A stretch of DNA of 64,000 nucleotides from Rheinheimera sp. MM224 (GTDB taxonomy: Bacteria; Pseudomonadota; Gammaproteobacteria; Enterobacterales; Alteromonadaceae): positions 3,895,001 to 3,959,000 of the forward strand of contig NZ_OX352320.1 in the NCBI RefSeq assembly GCF_947090785.1, written 5' to 3'. The notes beneath the pieces were generated by a model, which saw nothing but the letters and a program-made list of their open reading frames with translations, did not search any database and was not told the origin of the DNA. A program made the translations under genes and the position numbers. Positions within the stretch are counted from its first letter, which is position 1; every line of letters begins with the position of its first letter. This document shows positions 1-8,558 of this stretch, piece after piece.

Positions 1-858
1 GTACGCACTTAACTCGCCGATAGGTAACAGTGCTTCAACACCATTTTTACCTAATACGATAGGCTGAGCGAAGAAACGGGCATGTTCACCCTGACCTTCA
101 ACATAAGCGTATTCAGTGACTTTTTCGCCTTGTAAACCTTTCACTAAAGACACACAAAAACGTGCAGCAGCCTGACCCATAGACAGAGTTGCAGATCCGC
201 CACCGGCTTTAGCTTCAACTACTTCAGTTCCAGCATTCTGGATACGATAAGTTAATGAAGACACTTCTTCATCTGTGAAAGTGACATCTTTGACTTGAGA
301 CAGCAGAGGCAGAATAGTAGTACCGCTGTGACCACCGATCACTGGAACCAGGATTTCAGCAGGGTTTTTGCCTTTTAATTCAGCAACAAAAGTCTCAGCA
401 CGGATCACGTCCAGTGTAGTGACGCCGAATAAACGCTTAGGATCATAAGTGCCTGCTTTTTTGAACACTTCAGCGGCGATAGCTACAGTGGTATTCACAG
501 GGTTAGTGATCACACCCACTAAAGCTTTAGGGCAGTTCACAACAATGGCTTCAGCCAGGTTTTTCACTACGCCAGCGTTAATGTTGAATAAATCAGAGCG
601 ATCCATACCTGGCTTACGTGGCATACCAGCAGGGATCATCACGATATCAGCACCAATCAGCGCTTTATCCAGGTCTTCTTTACCAAAACCTGTAATTTTT
701 ACCGCTGTAGGGATATGACTTAAATCAACAGCTACACCCGGTGTGACTGGGGCTAAATCGTACAAAGCTAAATCAGTACCAGCTGGTAAGTTTAACTTTA
801 ATAATAAAGACAGCGCCTGACCTATACCACCAGCAGCACCTAATACGGCAACTTTCAT
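1..858 (-). CDS. mdh: Malate dehydrogenase, 3' end cut by window edge
   Basis: NAD-dependent malate dehydrogenase of the TCA cycle, interconverting malate and oxaloacetate in the cytoplasm. 286 codons are present and about 26 C-terminal residues are missing compared with the 312-residue E. coli enzyme. The N-terminus has the Rossmann glycine motif GAAGGIGQ, then the mobile active-site loop (GMPRKPGM) and the catalytic His in GGHSGTT. The ATG at 858 is preceded by a good GGGAGA ribosome site. It is divergent from argR, the same arrangement as in enterobacteria. Confidence 0.97.
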   Translation of the reverse strand, partial: MKVAVLGAAGGIGQALSLLLKLNLPAGTDLALYDLAPVTPGVAVDLSHIPTAVKITGFGKEDLDKALIGADIVMIPAGMPRKPGMDRSDLFNINAGVVKNLAEAIVVNCPKALVGVITNPVNTTVAIAAEVFKKAGTYDPKRLFGVTTLDVIRAETFVAELKGKNPAEILVPVIGGHSGTTILPLLSQVKDVTFTDEEVSSLTYRIQNAGTEVVEAKAGGGSATLSMGQAAARFCVSLVKGLQGEKVTEYAYVEGQGEHARFFAQPIVLGKNGVEALLPIGELSAY

Positions 859-1043
859 GCTATTCTCCCAATTTACGGTTCAAAAGAAACGCGCCAACAA
901 TACTGAAATGTGGCACAAAATACAAATCACTTACGCCTAAAGTCTAAGCATTTTATCCGATTTTGGTGTAATTTACTTGCTGAACCACAGTATTAGTCCA
1001 AGTTCGGTGAATACGACCGAAAAAACAAAAAGTTTAAACAAAA

Positions 1044-1514
1044 ATGATGACTAAACAATCGAAACAAGAAGCTTTGATCCAAGCCTTTAAATCCTTATTG
1101 AAAGAAGAGCGTTTTGGTTCCCAAAGCGATATTGTTGATGCGCTGAAAGCGGAAGGATTTGACAATATAAGTCAGTCTAAAGTGTCCCGCATGTTAAGCA
1201 AATACGGCGCAGTGCGTACCCGTAATGCCAAGCAGGAAATGGTGTATTGTTTGCCCCCGGAACTGGGTGTTCCCACCACCAAAAGTCCGTTGCGTCAATT
1301 AGTTCTGGATATTGAACACAACGATGTGATGATCATTATCCGTACCAGCCCTGGCGCAGCTCAGCTGATTGCGCGCTTACTGGATTCTGTAGGTAAAGCT
1401 GAAGGCGTACTAGGCACTATAGCGGGTGATGACACCATTTTTATCGCCCCGACCAGCGTAAAAAATATTAACTTCACCTTAAACAAGGTCACTGAGTTAT
1501 TTGAAAAGGTCTGA
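1044..1514 (+). CDS. argR: Arginine repressor ArgR
   Basis: Hexameric transcriptional regulator that binds ARG boxes when loaded with L-arginine and represses arginine biosynthesis. At 156 residues it is full length. Residues 1-75 form the winged helix-turn-helix with the recognition segment SQSKVSRML, and the C-terminal oligomerisation/arginine-binding domain carries GTIAGDDT. It starts with tandem ATG codons, so the second Met is also possible. Its 3' end overlaps the convergent peroxidase gene by 18 bp. I could not point to a convincing ARG box in the 185-bp mdh-argR gap, although it is the place to expect one. Confidence 0.96.
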   Translation: MMTKQSKQEALIQAFKSLLKEERFGSQSDIVDALKAEGFDNISQSKVSRMLSKYGAVRTRNAKQEMVYCLPPELGVPTTKSPLRQLVLDIEHNDVMIIIRTSPGAAQLIARLLDSVGKAEGVLGTIAGDDTIFIAPTSVKNINFTLNKVTELFEKV

Positions 1515-2426
1515 TCCAGACTGCTCTTCCAGAAAATTAATAGAGGGGGCAAAAAAAGCAGCCCCCGCTTCAATTTGGCAATAATCCAGCAATAAATCTG
1601 CATCTTCGGTGTTATAACCCACACGGGTTGATAGCCATAAAGGTACATCTGTTGCGTTGGCTGAAAAACCAACAGAGATCATACCTTGTGAGCGAATATC
1701 TGCCACGGGCATGTTTTGCCAAAGAATTTGCTTACGGCCAGCTTCATTCTCCAATGCAGTTTTATCAGCATGAGAGTTTGACTGACGCTGTGCTGAGGGT
1801 AGCAACTGTCCATCTAGCTTATTACGTCCCATCACAGCTTCCTGCTCTGGCATCGTCAGTTGTTGCCAACGTTGTAAGTCATATTGATAGCGCAGCATAT
1901 AGACATAACTGCCGGCACTCATTGGACTTTTCGGCTCGTTGCTAATCAAAGCACAGGAGCGGCGCTGCTTACCCTTAGGGTTATCAGGGCTGTCATGGAA
2001 GCCTGTCAGATTACGGCCATCCAGATAACGAAATGCATGTAATTGTTCATACAGATCCACATGTTGCTGTAGCAAATGATAAATTTGTTGGGTAGCTATA
2101 TGAATGACATCAAAACGGTCTGCCCGGATCTGAATCAATAAATCGGGTGACACAACAGATAAATCTGCCGGATTATCCGTAAAATCAGGCCAGGGTTCTG
2201 GTTGGTACTCCGGATACAAATGCGGCCAGTAGTTTTGGCCTACTGCCACAACAACATTAAGCATCGCCTCAGAAAACTGATCCGATAAGCGTTCAGTCAG
2301 CATAGGTACTTTAGCTAACTGCAGGCGCACATAGTGCTCATGACCATCTAAGGCATTCAGCGCTACATAACAACAATGCAAGTTTGCTTCGGCACAGATG
2401 CCTGATTGTTCCCGGGCCATAACCAT
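1497..2426 (-). CDS. DyP-type (YfeX-like) heme peroxidase
   Basis: Dye-decolourising peroxidase family, 309 residues, close to the 299 of E. coli YfeX. Family signatures are the distal-side motif [18 protein letters not shown], where the Asp after GFH is the expected catalytic Asp, and the segment [10 protein letters not shown] followed by NSHADK, whose His is the expected proximal heme ligand. The usual GXXDG motif reads G-F-H-D-S here, so its last Gly is Ser. No signal peptide is seen, so it is cytoplasmic unless exported with a partner. The physiological substrate is unknown. The start is either ATG 2426 or ATG 2420. The stop lies inside the end of argR. Confidence 0.85.
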   Translation of the reverse strand: MVMAREQSGICAEANLHCCYVALNALDGHEHYVRLQLAKVPMLTERLSDQFSEAMLNVVVAVGQNYWPHLYPEYQPEPWPDFTDNPADLSVVSPDLLIQIRADRFDVIHIATQQIYHLLQQHVDLYEQLHAFRYLDGRNLTGFHDSPDNPKGKQRRSCALISNEPKSPMSAGSYVYMLRYQYDLQRWQQLTMPEQEAVMGRNKLDGQLLPSAQRQSNSHADKTALENEAGRKQILWQNMPVADIRSQGMISVGFSANATDVPLWLSTRVGYNTEDADLLLDYCQIEAGAAFFAPSINFLEEQSGSDLFK

Positions 2427-2525
2427 CTCATCAGAATTAGGGGTGGGCGATCATACCAATTTGGCTGGTCTTGGTCAGTAGTTTTCACACCAGTCAGCAA
2501 CAGCCAGACAATTGCCCTGTATCTT

Positions 2526-2543
2526 TGTGAGATATATCTCACA
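2526..2543. promoter_or_regulatory. UvrY/GacA/VarA-type operator upstream of the CsrB-like RNA
   Basis: A perfect 18-bp palindrome, TGTGAGATATATCTCACA, extendable by one base on each side. It closely resembles the E. coli csrB upstream site TGTGAGAGATCTCTTACA bound by the response regulator UvrY. Its centre lies about 180 bp before the predicted RNA start, the kind of distance known for csrB. A second, imperfect inverted repeat with CAGTAAGCT and AGCTTTTACTG arms follows at 2547-2571. Binding is inferred, not shown. Confidence 0.7.
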
Positions 2544-2702
2544 AATCAGTAAGCTAATGCAGCTTTTACTGCAAGCAACACTTCAATAACAAATACATAA
2601 ATCATTGATTTAAAATGATTTACAACTTAAAAACCACAAATTACAATAATATTTCACCACAAGTATTTAACAAACAAGGTCCTTTTCCACCGAAAAATAG
2701 AC

Positions 2703-2708
2703 GATAAT
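2703..2708 (+). promoter_or_regulatory. Probable -10 box of the CsrB-like RNA
   Basis: GATAAT ends seven bases before the first predicted nucleotide of the RNA, at about 2715. No good -35 hexamer is present about 17 bp upstream, which fits a promoter that depends on the upstream UvrY-type activator site. Confidence 0.5.
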
Positions 2709-2714
2709 TATTTC

Positions 2715-3048
2715 GTCGCTGGATGTGACGGCTAAACAAGATGTTTGGCAGGACAAGCTACAAGAGGTAGCAGCAGGAAGCAAGGATATCAAAGGATTGT
2801 GCAGGGCAGCGCAAGGATGAACAGGACAGGCTCCGGAGTGAGCATACATCTTTAGGATGAAGATAAAAGGACAAGGACTCTGCCGGAGGCAGAAGGTACT
2901 CTCAGGATGAGGGTTAGAGGGAGAGGGATGCTGCAAGAATGCAGTTGGAATGTTCAGGACGAGCACAGGGATGATCCATCAGGGATAGTGGTTGGAAGGA
3001 CGCCACCAAGTTTTAGGGGCCGCGAAGTTCGCGGCCCGTCTTGTTTTT
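2715..3048 (+). ncRNA. csrB: CsrB-family CsrA-sequestering small RNA
   Basis: A roughly 334-nt region with no credible protein gene but about twenty GGA motifs, many in the CsrA-preferred contexts AGGATG, CAGGAC or AAGGAT. Several sit between short complementary stems, for example CTCCGGAG and TGCCGGAGGCA. It begins with a small GTCG..TGAC hairpin, like E. coli csrB, and ends at a strong intrinsic terminator. Such RNAs bind many CsrA dimers and relieve CsrA control of carbon storage, motility and biofilm genes. A UvrY-type palindrome upstream supports the call. It lies between the peroxidase gene and amtB. It was identified from sequence features only; the 5' end is a prediction (uncertain by perhaps 10-20 nt). 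Confidence 0.88.
3017..3048 (+). terminator. Intrinsic terminator of the CsrB-like RNA
   Basis: The perfect GC stem GGGCCGCGAA/TTCGCGGCCC is followed by GTCTTGTTTTT, a canonical Rho-independent terminator on the plus strand. Confidence 0.9.
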
Positions 3049-3284
3049 AGACCACTCATTTTTACTTCCTCGTAGTTCCAGTCAGCAGTATCAAAAATGC
3101 ACCATATTAATGCACCCTTTGCGCCACGCTGATGCAGTTTAGAGTTTTCGCACTAACAATAATGTTGTTTTTTTCATCAGGGCTCTTTTCCTGTTTGAAA
3201 ACAGCTGTTAGATTACAGGCGTTCTTTGCAAAATGATTTGGCGACTGCACTAAAACAGCGCACAGGTCCGTGGCTAAGACCACA

Positions 3285-3318
3285 AGAAAAAACCCCGGAA
3301 GCTCGCGCCGCCGGGGTT
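3285..3318 (-). terminator. Terminator downstream of glnK-amtB
   Basis: On the minus strand the AACCCCGG...CCGGGGTT stem is followed by TTTTTTCTT. It lies 135 bp past the amtB stop and probably ends the glnK-amtB transcript. Confidence 0.8.
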
Positions 3319-3369
3319 GTCTGATAAAGACAAAGGACAAGGATAGACGAATTTGGTGGTACGGGTTTA

Positions 3370-3414
3370 GTTGCCAAGACCAACTGCTACTTGCGTAGCT
3401 GCTGGCTTGGCAAC
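3370..3414 (-). other. Long hairpin in the amtB 3' untranslated region
   Basis: Outer arms GTTGCCAAG (3370-3378) and CTTGGCAAC (3406-3414) pair perfectly. Inside them GCTAC/GTAGC and flanking CCA/TGG can also pair, giving a stem of about 20 bp with a short internal loop. It lies between the amtB stop and the terminator. I do not recognise it as any known riboswitch or RNA family. It may only stabilise the 3' end. Confidence 0.5.
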
Positions 3415-3452
3415 CAGCTCCTGAGAAGCCCCACCGGCTCTCCCCAGGCTGC

Positions 3453-4724
3453 CTACTTTACTGTCGATACAAATTCAGGATAGGCTTCTACGCCACACTC
3501 TGAACGATCAACACCTTCATATTCTTCCTGCTCTGTGACACGGATACCCACTGTCATTTTCAAAGCAAACCACACTATTAAACTCGCCACAAAAACCCAG
3601 ACGAAAATAGTAGCAGCACCAGCCAGCTGACCCACTAAAGTGGCCGACTCTTTGGTCAGAGGAACAATCAATAATCCAAATAAACCTACAGTACCGTGCA
3701 CAGAAATCGCACCTACAGGGTCATCAATTTTTAACTTGTCTAAGGCAAGGATAGAACCCACCACTAACACACCGGCGATAGCACCAAAGATAGAAGCTTC
3801 TAAAGGTGTTGGTGTTGAAGGTTCTGCGGTAATAGCAACCAGACCAGCTAAAGCACCGTTTAACGCCATGGTTAAATCAGCCTTTTTGAACAACAGCATA
3901 GACAGGCTAATAGCAGCAATAGTTCCTGCAGCAGCGGCAGCATTGGTATTTAAGAACACCACAGCGACAGCATTAGCGTTAGCAATATCACCTAATTTCA
4001 ATACTGAGCCACCGTTAAAGCCAAACCAGCCTAACCACAGAATTAAAGTACCTAAAGCCGCCAGTGGCATATTGGAACCAGGGAATGCGTGAGCTTTGCC
4101 GTCTTTACCGTATTTGCCTTTGCGGGCACCTAACAGGATAACACCAGCTAAAGCAGCAGCAGCACCAGCTAAATGCACTATGCCTGAACCTGCGAAGTCA
4201 GAGAAACCTAAGTCACCCAAGCTGTATAAACCAAATACAGACTGACCACCCCAGGTCCATGAACCTTCCATTGGGTAAATCACACCAGTCATTACTACAG
4301 CAAAGGTCAGGAAAGCCCATAACTTCATACGCTCAGCCACAGCACCAGAGACGATAGACATAGCGGTTGCAACAAACACCACCTGGAAGAAAAAGTCTGA
4401 AGACTTAGAGTAAATAGCTTTGCCTTCAAAACCATTTTCACGCTCAGCGAAGCTGGTTAAAGTCTGAGCCACATCAACTTCACCAATACCGGTTAAGAAG
4501 AAACCACCGCTGTACATCAGCTGGTAACCACAGACCAGATACATCACACAAGCCACTGAATAAAGGACGATATTTTTTGTCAGTATTTCTGTGGTATTTT
4601 TCGCACGTACCAAGCCAGCTTCGAGCATTGAAAAGCCAGCTGCCATCCACATCACTAAAGCGCCACACACCAAAAAGTAAAAGGTGTCCATCGCAAACTG
4701 TAAATGATAAATTTGTTCCTGCAT
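3453..4724 (-). CDS. amtB: Ammonium transporter AmtB
   Basis: Inner-membrane ammonium channel of the Amt/Rh family. At 423 residues it has about eleven hydrophobic spans. The two conserved pore histidines are in GSGIVHLAG and SVHGTVG. No separate cleavable signal peptide is evident before the first span. It lies 10 bp after glnK. The GlnK protein blocks the AmtB pore when nitrogen is sufficient, so the pair works as a unit. Transcription is probably driven from the nitrogen-regulated region upstream of glnK. Confidence 0.97.
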   Translation of the reverse strand: MQEQIYHLQFAMDTFYFLVCGALVMWMAAGFSMLEAGLVRAKNTTEILTKNIVLYSVACVMYLVCGYQLMYSGGFFLTGIGEVDVAQTLTSFAERENGFEGKAIYSKSSDFFFQVVFVATAMSIVSGAVAERMKLWAFLTFAVVMTGVIYPMEGSWTWGGQSVFGLYSLGDLGFSDFAGSGIVHLAGAAAALAGVILLGARKGKYGKDGKAHAFPGSNMPLAALGTLILWLGWFGFNGGSVLKLGDIANANAVAVVFLNTNAAAAAGTIAAISLSMLLFKKADLTMALNGALAGLVAITAEPSTPTPLEASIFGAIAGVLVVGSILALDKLKIDDPVGAISVHGTVGLFGLLIVPLTKESATLVGQLAGAATIFVWVFVASLIVWFALKMTVGIRVTEQEEYEGVDRSECGVEAYPEFVSTVK

Positions 4725-4734
4725 GATTTACCCC

Positions 4735-5169
<435 letters not shown>

Positions 5170-5186
5170 TTAATTTTTAAATGTTC

Positions 5187-5211
5187 AAAAAAAACGCACC
5201 AATAAGGTGCA
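5187..5211 (-). terminator. yacL terminator, also NtrC-site-like
   Basis: GCACC-AATAA-GGTGC forms a short hairpin followed on the minus strand by GTTTTTTTT, which fits an intrinsic terminator for yacL. The same palindrome also matches the NtrC-binding pattern (GCACC, five bases, GGTGC), so it may double as the enhancer for glnK. Confidence 0.65.
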
Positions 5212-5254
5212 TTTATTCACTGCCAGAGTGCAGCTGATGGGTAAAAAAACTAAA

Positions 5255-5629
5255 TCAGGCGGGTAAAAATTGTTGCCATTGCTGCACTAAATGCAGCAGA
5301 TCTTCCAGGCCACATTCGGCATAAAGCTGGCTTTGGTCCAACTCCAAATCCTGCTCTGGATCCAACTCCATGTGAGGACTTCCTTCCTGCAACAATGCGT
5401 AATGACAAATCACCACTTCAGAAGCCTGTACCGTCAGGCGATACTCTTTACCATCCCATTGATACTGACTCTGTGCATTCAGCTGCTGTAGCTGTTCCAG
5501 CAGCTGCTGATAAGCACTCGCCCGCCGCTCAAATTCATCCAATAAAAAACACTGCAAAGCCAGCTGCTCAGAACTTAACTTCAGGCTGTAGCGCTTCGCA
5601 TCAGTGTTGTAGGTAAAATCGAATTCCAT
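5255..5629 (-). CDS. yacL: YacL family protein (UPF0231)
   Basis: Small acidic protein of 124 residues, similar to E. coli YacL, which also lies next to acnB. Shared features are the N-terminal YxFxxD-like start, a central Trp-x-G-x-EY motif (WDGKEYRL) and the C-terminal CGLEDLLHLV. The biochemical role is unknown. The ATG at 5629 is chosen; an in-frame GTG immediately upstream is an alternative. It is separated from acnB by a terminator and ends at its own terminator. Confidence 0.8.
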   Translation of the reverse strand: MEFDFTYNTDAKRYSLKLSSEQLALQCFLLDEFERRASAYQQLLEQLQQLNAQSQYQWDGKEYRLTVQASEVVICHYALLQEGSPHMELDPEQDLELDQSQLYAECGLEDLLHLVQQWQQFLPA

Positions 5630-5656
5630 CACTCACCTGCCCCAAGAATAGTGGCT

Positions 5657-5683
5657 AATAAAAAGGCCCGCTAAGCGGGCCTT
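5657..5683 (-). terminator. acnB terminator
   Basis: The inverted repeat AAGGCCCGCT/AGCGGGCCTT is followed on the minus strand by TTTTATT. It lies directly after the acnB stop. Confidence 0.88.
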
Positions 5684-5703
5684 ATTGCATCACGTTAAGT
5701 CAA

Positions 5704-8301
5704 TTATACAGCTTGCTGAATAATCACATTGGCCGCTTTGCTGGTGTACTGGCTCATCTGATGGAAATTCAGGTAGCGGTAGGTGTCCGCAGCCGTCGTT
5801 TCGATCTGTTTGGCATACTCCAGATACTCCGGCACTGTTGGCAGACGGCCGATAATAGCAGACACAGCAGCTAATTCAGCAGAAGCCAGATAAACGTTAG
5901 CGCCCTGACCTAAACGGTTCGGGAAGTTACGGGTAGAAGTAGAGACTACAGTGGTATTGTCGCCTACACGAGCCTGGTTACCCATACACAATGAGCAACC
6001 TGGGATCTCAATACGGGCGCCAACACGGCCGAAAATACCGTAATAACCTTCTTCGGTCAGCTGATCTTTATCCATCTTAGTTGGTGGAGCAATCCACAGA
6101 CGGGTTGGGATCTGGCCTTTGAACTTGTCTAACAATTTACCGGCAGCACGGAAGTGGCCGATGTTAGTCATACAAGAACCGATAAAGACTTCATCAATGT
6201 TGTCTCCTGCAACTTGTGACAATAAACGGGCATCATCCGGGTCATTTGGTGCACACAGAATTGGCTCTTTAATATCAGCCAGATCGATTTCGATGATGGC
6301 AGCATATTCAGCGTCAGCATCAGCACGTTCAAGTTTTGGATCAGCTAACCAGGCTTGCATGGCCTGAACACGACGTTCAATAGTACGTACATCGCCGTAG
6401 CCTTCGCTCAGCATCCACTTTAACATCACGATGTTGGATTCTAAGTACTCTGCAACTGAAGCTTCAGACAAAGTGATAGTACAACCAGCAGCTGAACGCT
6501 CAGCTGATGCGTCAGACAATTCAAAGGCTTGTTCAGCCGTTAAATGTTCCAGACCTTCAATCTCTAACACACGACCAGAGAAAATATTGACCTTGCCTTT
6601 CTTCTCAACCGTCAGCAAACCCTGCTTGATACCGTAGTAAGGAATTGCATGCACTAAATCACGTAAAGTGATACCAGGCTGCATTTCGCCTTTAAAACGT
6701 ACCAGCACAGACTCAGGCATATCCAGTGGCATCACACCAGTAGCAGCAGCAAAAGCTACTAAACCAGAACCTGCCGGGAAAGAAATACCAATAGGGAAAC
6801 GGGTGTGAGAGTCACCACCAGTACCTACAGTGTCTGGTAACAACATACGGTTTAACCAGCTGTGGATAACACCATCGCCTGGACGTAAAGAGATACCACC
6901 ACGGTTCATAATAAAATCAGGCAATGTGTGGTGCGTGTTCACGTCAACCGGCTTAGGATAAGCAGCAGTGTGACAGAACGACTGCATCACTAAATCAGCA
7001 GAGAAACCTAAACAGGCTAAGTCTTTTAACTCATCACGAGTCATAGGGCCTGTAGTGTCTTGCGAACCTACTGTGGTCATTTTTGGTTCACAGTATTGGC
7101 CAGGACGAATACCTTTTACGCCACATGCTTTACCAACCAACTTCTGCGCTAAAGTGAAACCTTTGTTGGTTACCACAGTCACAGCAGGACGTTCAAACAC
7201 TGTAGAGTGCGGTAAACCTAAAGCTTCACGGGCTTTGTCTGTTAAACCACGACCGATGATCAGAGGAATACGGCCACCGGCACGCACTTCATCAAGCAAC
7301 ACGTTCGAGCGCAGTTCAAAAGTAGAAACCACTTCATCAGTGCCATGGCGTTTGACCACTCCCTGATGTGGGAAAATGTCGATCACATCACCCATGTTCA
7401 TGTTCGACACATCTAATTCGATAGGTAATGAACCTGAATCTTCCATTGTGTTGAAGAAAATAGGTGCAATTTTGCTACCTAAACAAACACCACCAGTGCG
7501 CTTGTTTGGTACGAATGGAATGTCGTCACCCATAAACCACAGCACTGAGTTAGTGGCTGATTTACGGCTTGAACCTGTACCGACCACATCACCGACATAA
7601 GCCAGTGGGAAACCTTTGGCGATTAAGGCTTCGATTTGCTTAACCGGGCCTTTTGAACCAGGTGCATCAGGCTCGATACCATCACGCACGTTTTTCAGCA
7701 TAGCTAAAGCGTGCAGAGGAATATCAGGGCGTGACCATGCGTCCGGAGCTGGTGATAAATCGTCAGTGTTCGTCTCACCTGTCACTTTAAATACAGTCAC
7801 AGTGATTTTTTCAGGGATAGCAGGCTTGCTGGTATACCATTCGGCGTCAGCCCAGCTTTGTAATACAGCTTTGGCGTGCACATTACCTGCGTCTGCTTTT
7901 TCTTTCACGTCATGGAAAGAATCAAACATCAGTAAAGTGTGAGATAAACCTTTAGCTGCTAAAGCCGCTAATTTTGGGTTATCCAGCAAATCGATCATTG
8001 GCTGGATATTGTAGCCACCAAACATGGTGCCTAATAATTCAGTTGCACGCTCTGGGGTGACTAACGAGCTTGTCACTTCGCCTTTGGCGACAGCAGTTAA
8101 AAAGCCGGCTTTAACATAAGCAGCTTCGTCCACGCCTGGTGGAATACGGTTCTCTAACAAATCAACTAAGAATGCACCTTCACCTGCTGGTGGGTTTTTC
8201 AGTAATTCAGTTAACGACGCCACTTGTTGCGCGTTAAGTGGCAATGGAGGAATGCCTTGAGCAGCACGTTCAGCCACATGTTCACGGTATTGTTGAAGCA
8301 C
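5704..8301 (-). CDS. acnB: Aconitate hydratase B
   Basis: Bifunctional aconitase B (citrate-isocitrate and 2-methyl-cis-aconitate), the main TCA-cycle aconitase, 865 residues, the same length as in E. coli. Residues 1-160 are the HEAT-like helical domain. The swivel domain follows, and the C-terminal part holds the [4Fe-4S] ligands in GSCMTN and CSLCMGNQ. Translation starts at a GTG (8301) seven bases after AGAGGA. A perfect Fur-box-like palindrome lies 165-185 bp upstream, in keeping with iron control of this Fe-S enzyme. Confidence 0.98.
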   Translation of the reverse strand: MLQQYREHVAERAAQGIPPLPLNAQQVASLTELLKNPPAGEGAFLVDLLENRIPPGVDEAAYVKAGFLTAVAKGEVTSSLVTPERATELLGTMFGGYNIQPMIDLLDNPKLAALAAKGLSHTLLMFDSFHDVKEKADAGNVHAKAVLQSWADAEWYTSKPAIPEKITVTVFKVTGETNTDDLSPAPDAWSRPDIPLHALAMLKNVRDGIEPDAPGSKGPVKQIEALIAKGFPLAYVGDVVGTGSSRKSATNSVLWFMGDDIPFVPNKRTGGVCLGSKIAPIFFNTMEDSGSLPIELDVSNMNMGDVIDIFPHQGVVKRHGTDEVVSTFELRSNVLLDEVRAGGRIPLIIGRGLTDKAREALGLPHSTVFERPAVTVVTNKGFTLAQKLVGKACGVKGIRPGQYCEPKMTTVGSQDTTGPMTRDELKDLACLGFSADLVMQSFCHTAAYPKPVDVNTHHTLPDFIMNRGGISLRPGDGVIHSWLNRMLLPDTVGTGGDSHTRFPIGISFPAGSGLVAFAAATGVMPLDMPESVLVRFKGEMQPGITLRDLVHAIPYYGIKQGLLTVEKKGKVNIFSGRVLEIEGLEHLTAEQAFELSDASAERSAAGCTITLSEASVAEYLESNIVMLKWMLSEGYGDVRTIERRVQAMQAWLADPKLERADADAEYAAIIEIDLADIKEPILCAPNDPDDARLLSQVAGDNIDEVFIGSCMTNIGHFRAAGKLLDKFKGQIPTRLWIAPPTKMDKDQLTEEGYYGIFGRVGARIEIPGCSLCMGNQARVGDNTTVVSTSTRNFPNRLGQGANVYLASAELAAVSAIIGRLPTVPEYLEYAKQIETTAADTYRYLNFHQMSQYTSKAANVIIQQAV

Positions 8302-8466
8302 AGTAATGTCCTCTGGTTAGGTCGCCACAGAGTACTGTATCAGTACCGCAGCGATAGACAGGAATCTCGAACAGGCTGGATTATAAGAAAAAACGGCCTG
8401 AATTGACACCTGAGTATAAGCAAGCAAGCTTATAGTCGCTATAACTTTCGTGAATACCATCCCTAG

Positions 8467-8483
8467 TTGAGAATCATTCTCAA
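8467..8483. promoter_or_regulatory. Fur-box-like palindrome upstream of acnB
   Basis: TTGAGAATCATTCTCAA is a perfect inverted repeat matching the Fur 7-1-7 pattern TGATAATNATTATCA in 13 of 15 positions. It lies between the M13 peptidase terminator and acnB, 166 bp before the GTG. The only gene transcribed away from this gap is acnB, so it is the likely target. Confidence 0.55.
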
Positions 8484-8514
8484 GAATAATACTAAAACTG
8501 GTCGTGCAGATAAT

Positions 8515-8541
8515 CAAATGGCCGCGTTAAGCGGCCATTTG
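8515..8541 (-). terminator. Terminator-like hairpin after the M13 peptidase gene
   Basis: Perfect 11-bp arms CAAATGGCCGC/GCGGCCATTTG around a 5-base loop, 18 bp after the stop codon. The T-run on the minus strand is poor, so termination may be weak. Confidence 0.6.
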
Positions 8542-8558
8542 TCAGTAATAAAAACGAA

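Noticed and set aside
859..1043. ARG box in the mdh-argR gap
   Set aside because: GGTGAATACGACC resembles half of an ARG box, but no good palindrome with proper spacing was found, so it is not listed as a site.
2667..2966. 99-residue minus-strand reading frame across the CsrB-like RNA
   Set aside because: It is antisense to a GGA-rich structured RNA, has a low-complexity Ser/Pro/Cys-rich product and no family resemblance.
3107..3340. 77-residue minus-strand reading frame after amtB
   Set aside because: It runs through the terminator hairpin, has no ribosome site and resembles nothing known.
3640..4092. 150-residue plus-strand frame inside amtB, and similar long antisense frames in acnB, lpdA, aceF, ftsZ and murC
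   Set aside because: These mirror the codon bias of real genes on the other strand and have no ribosome site or family similarity.
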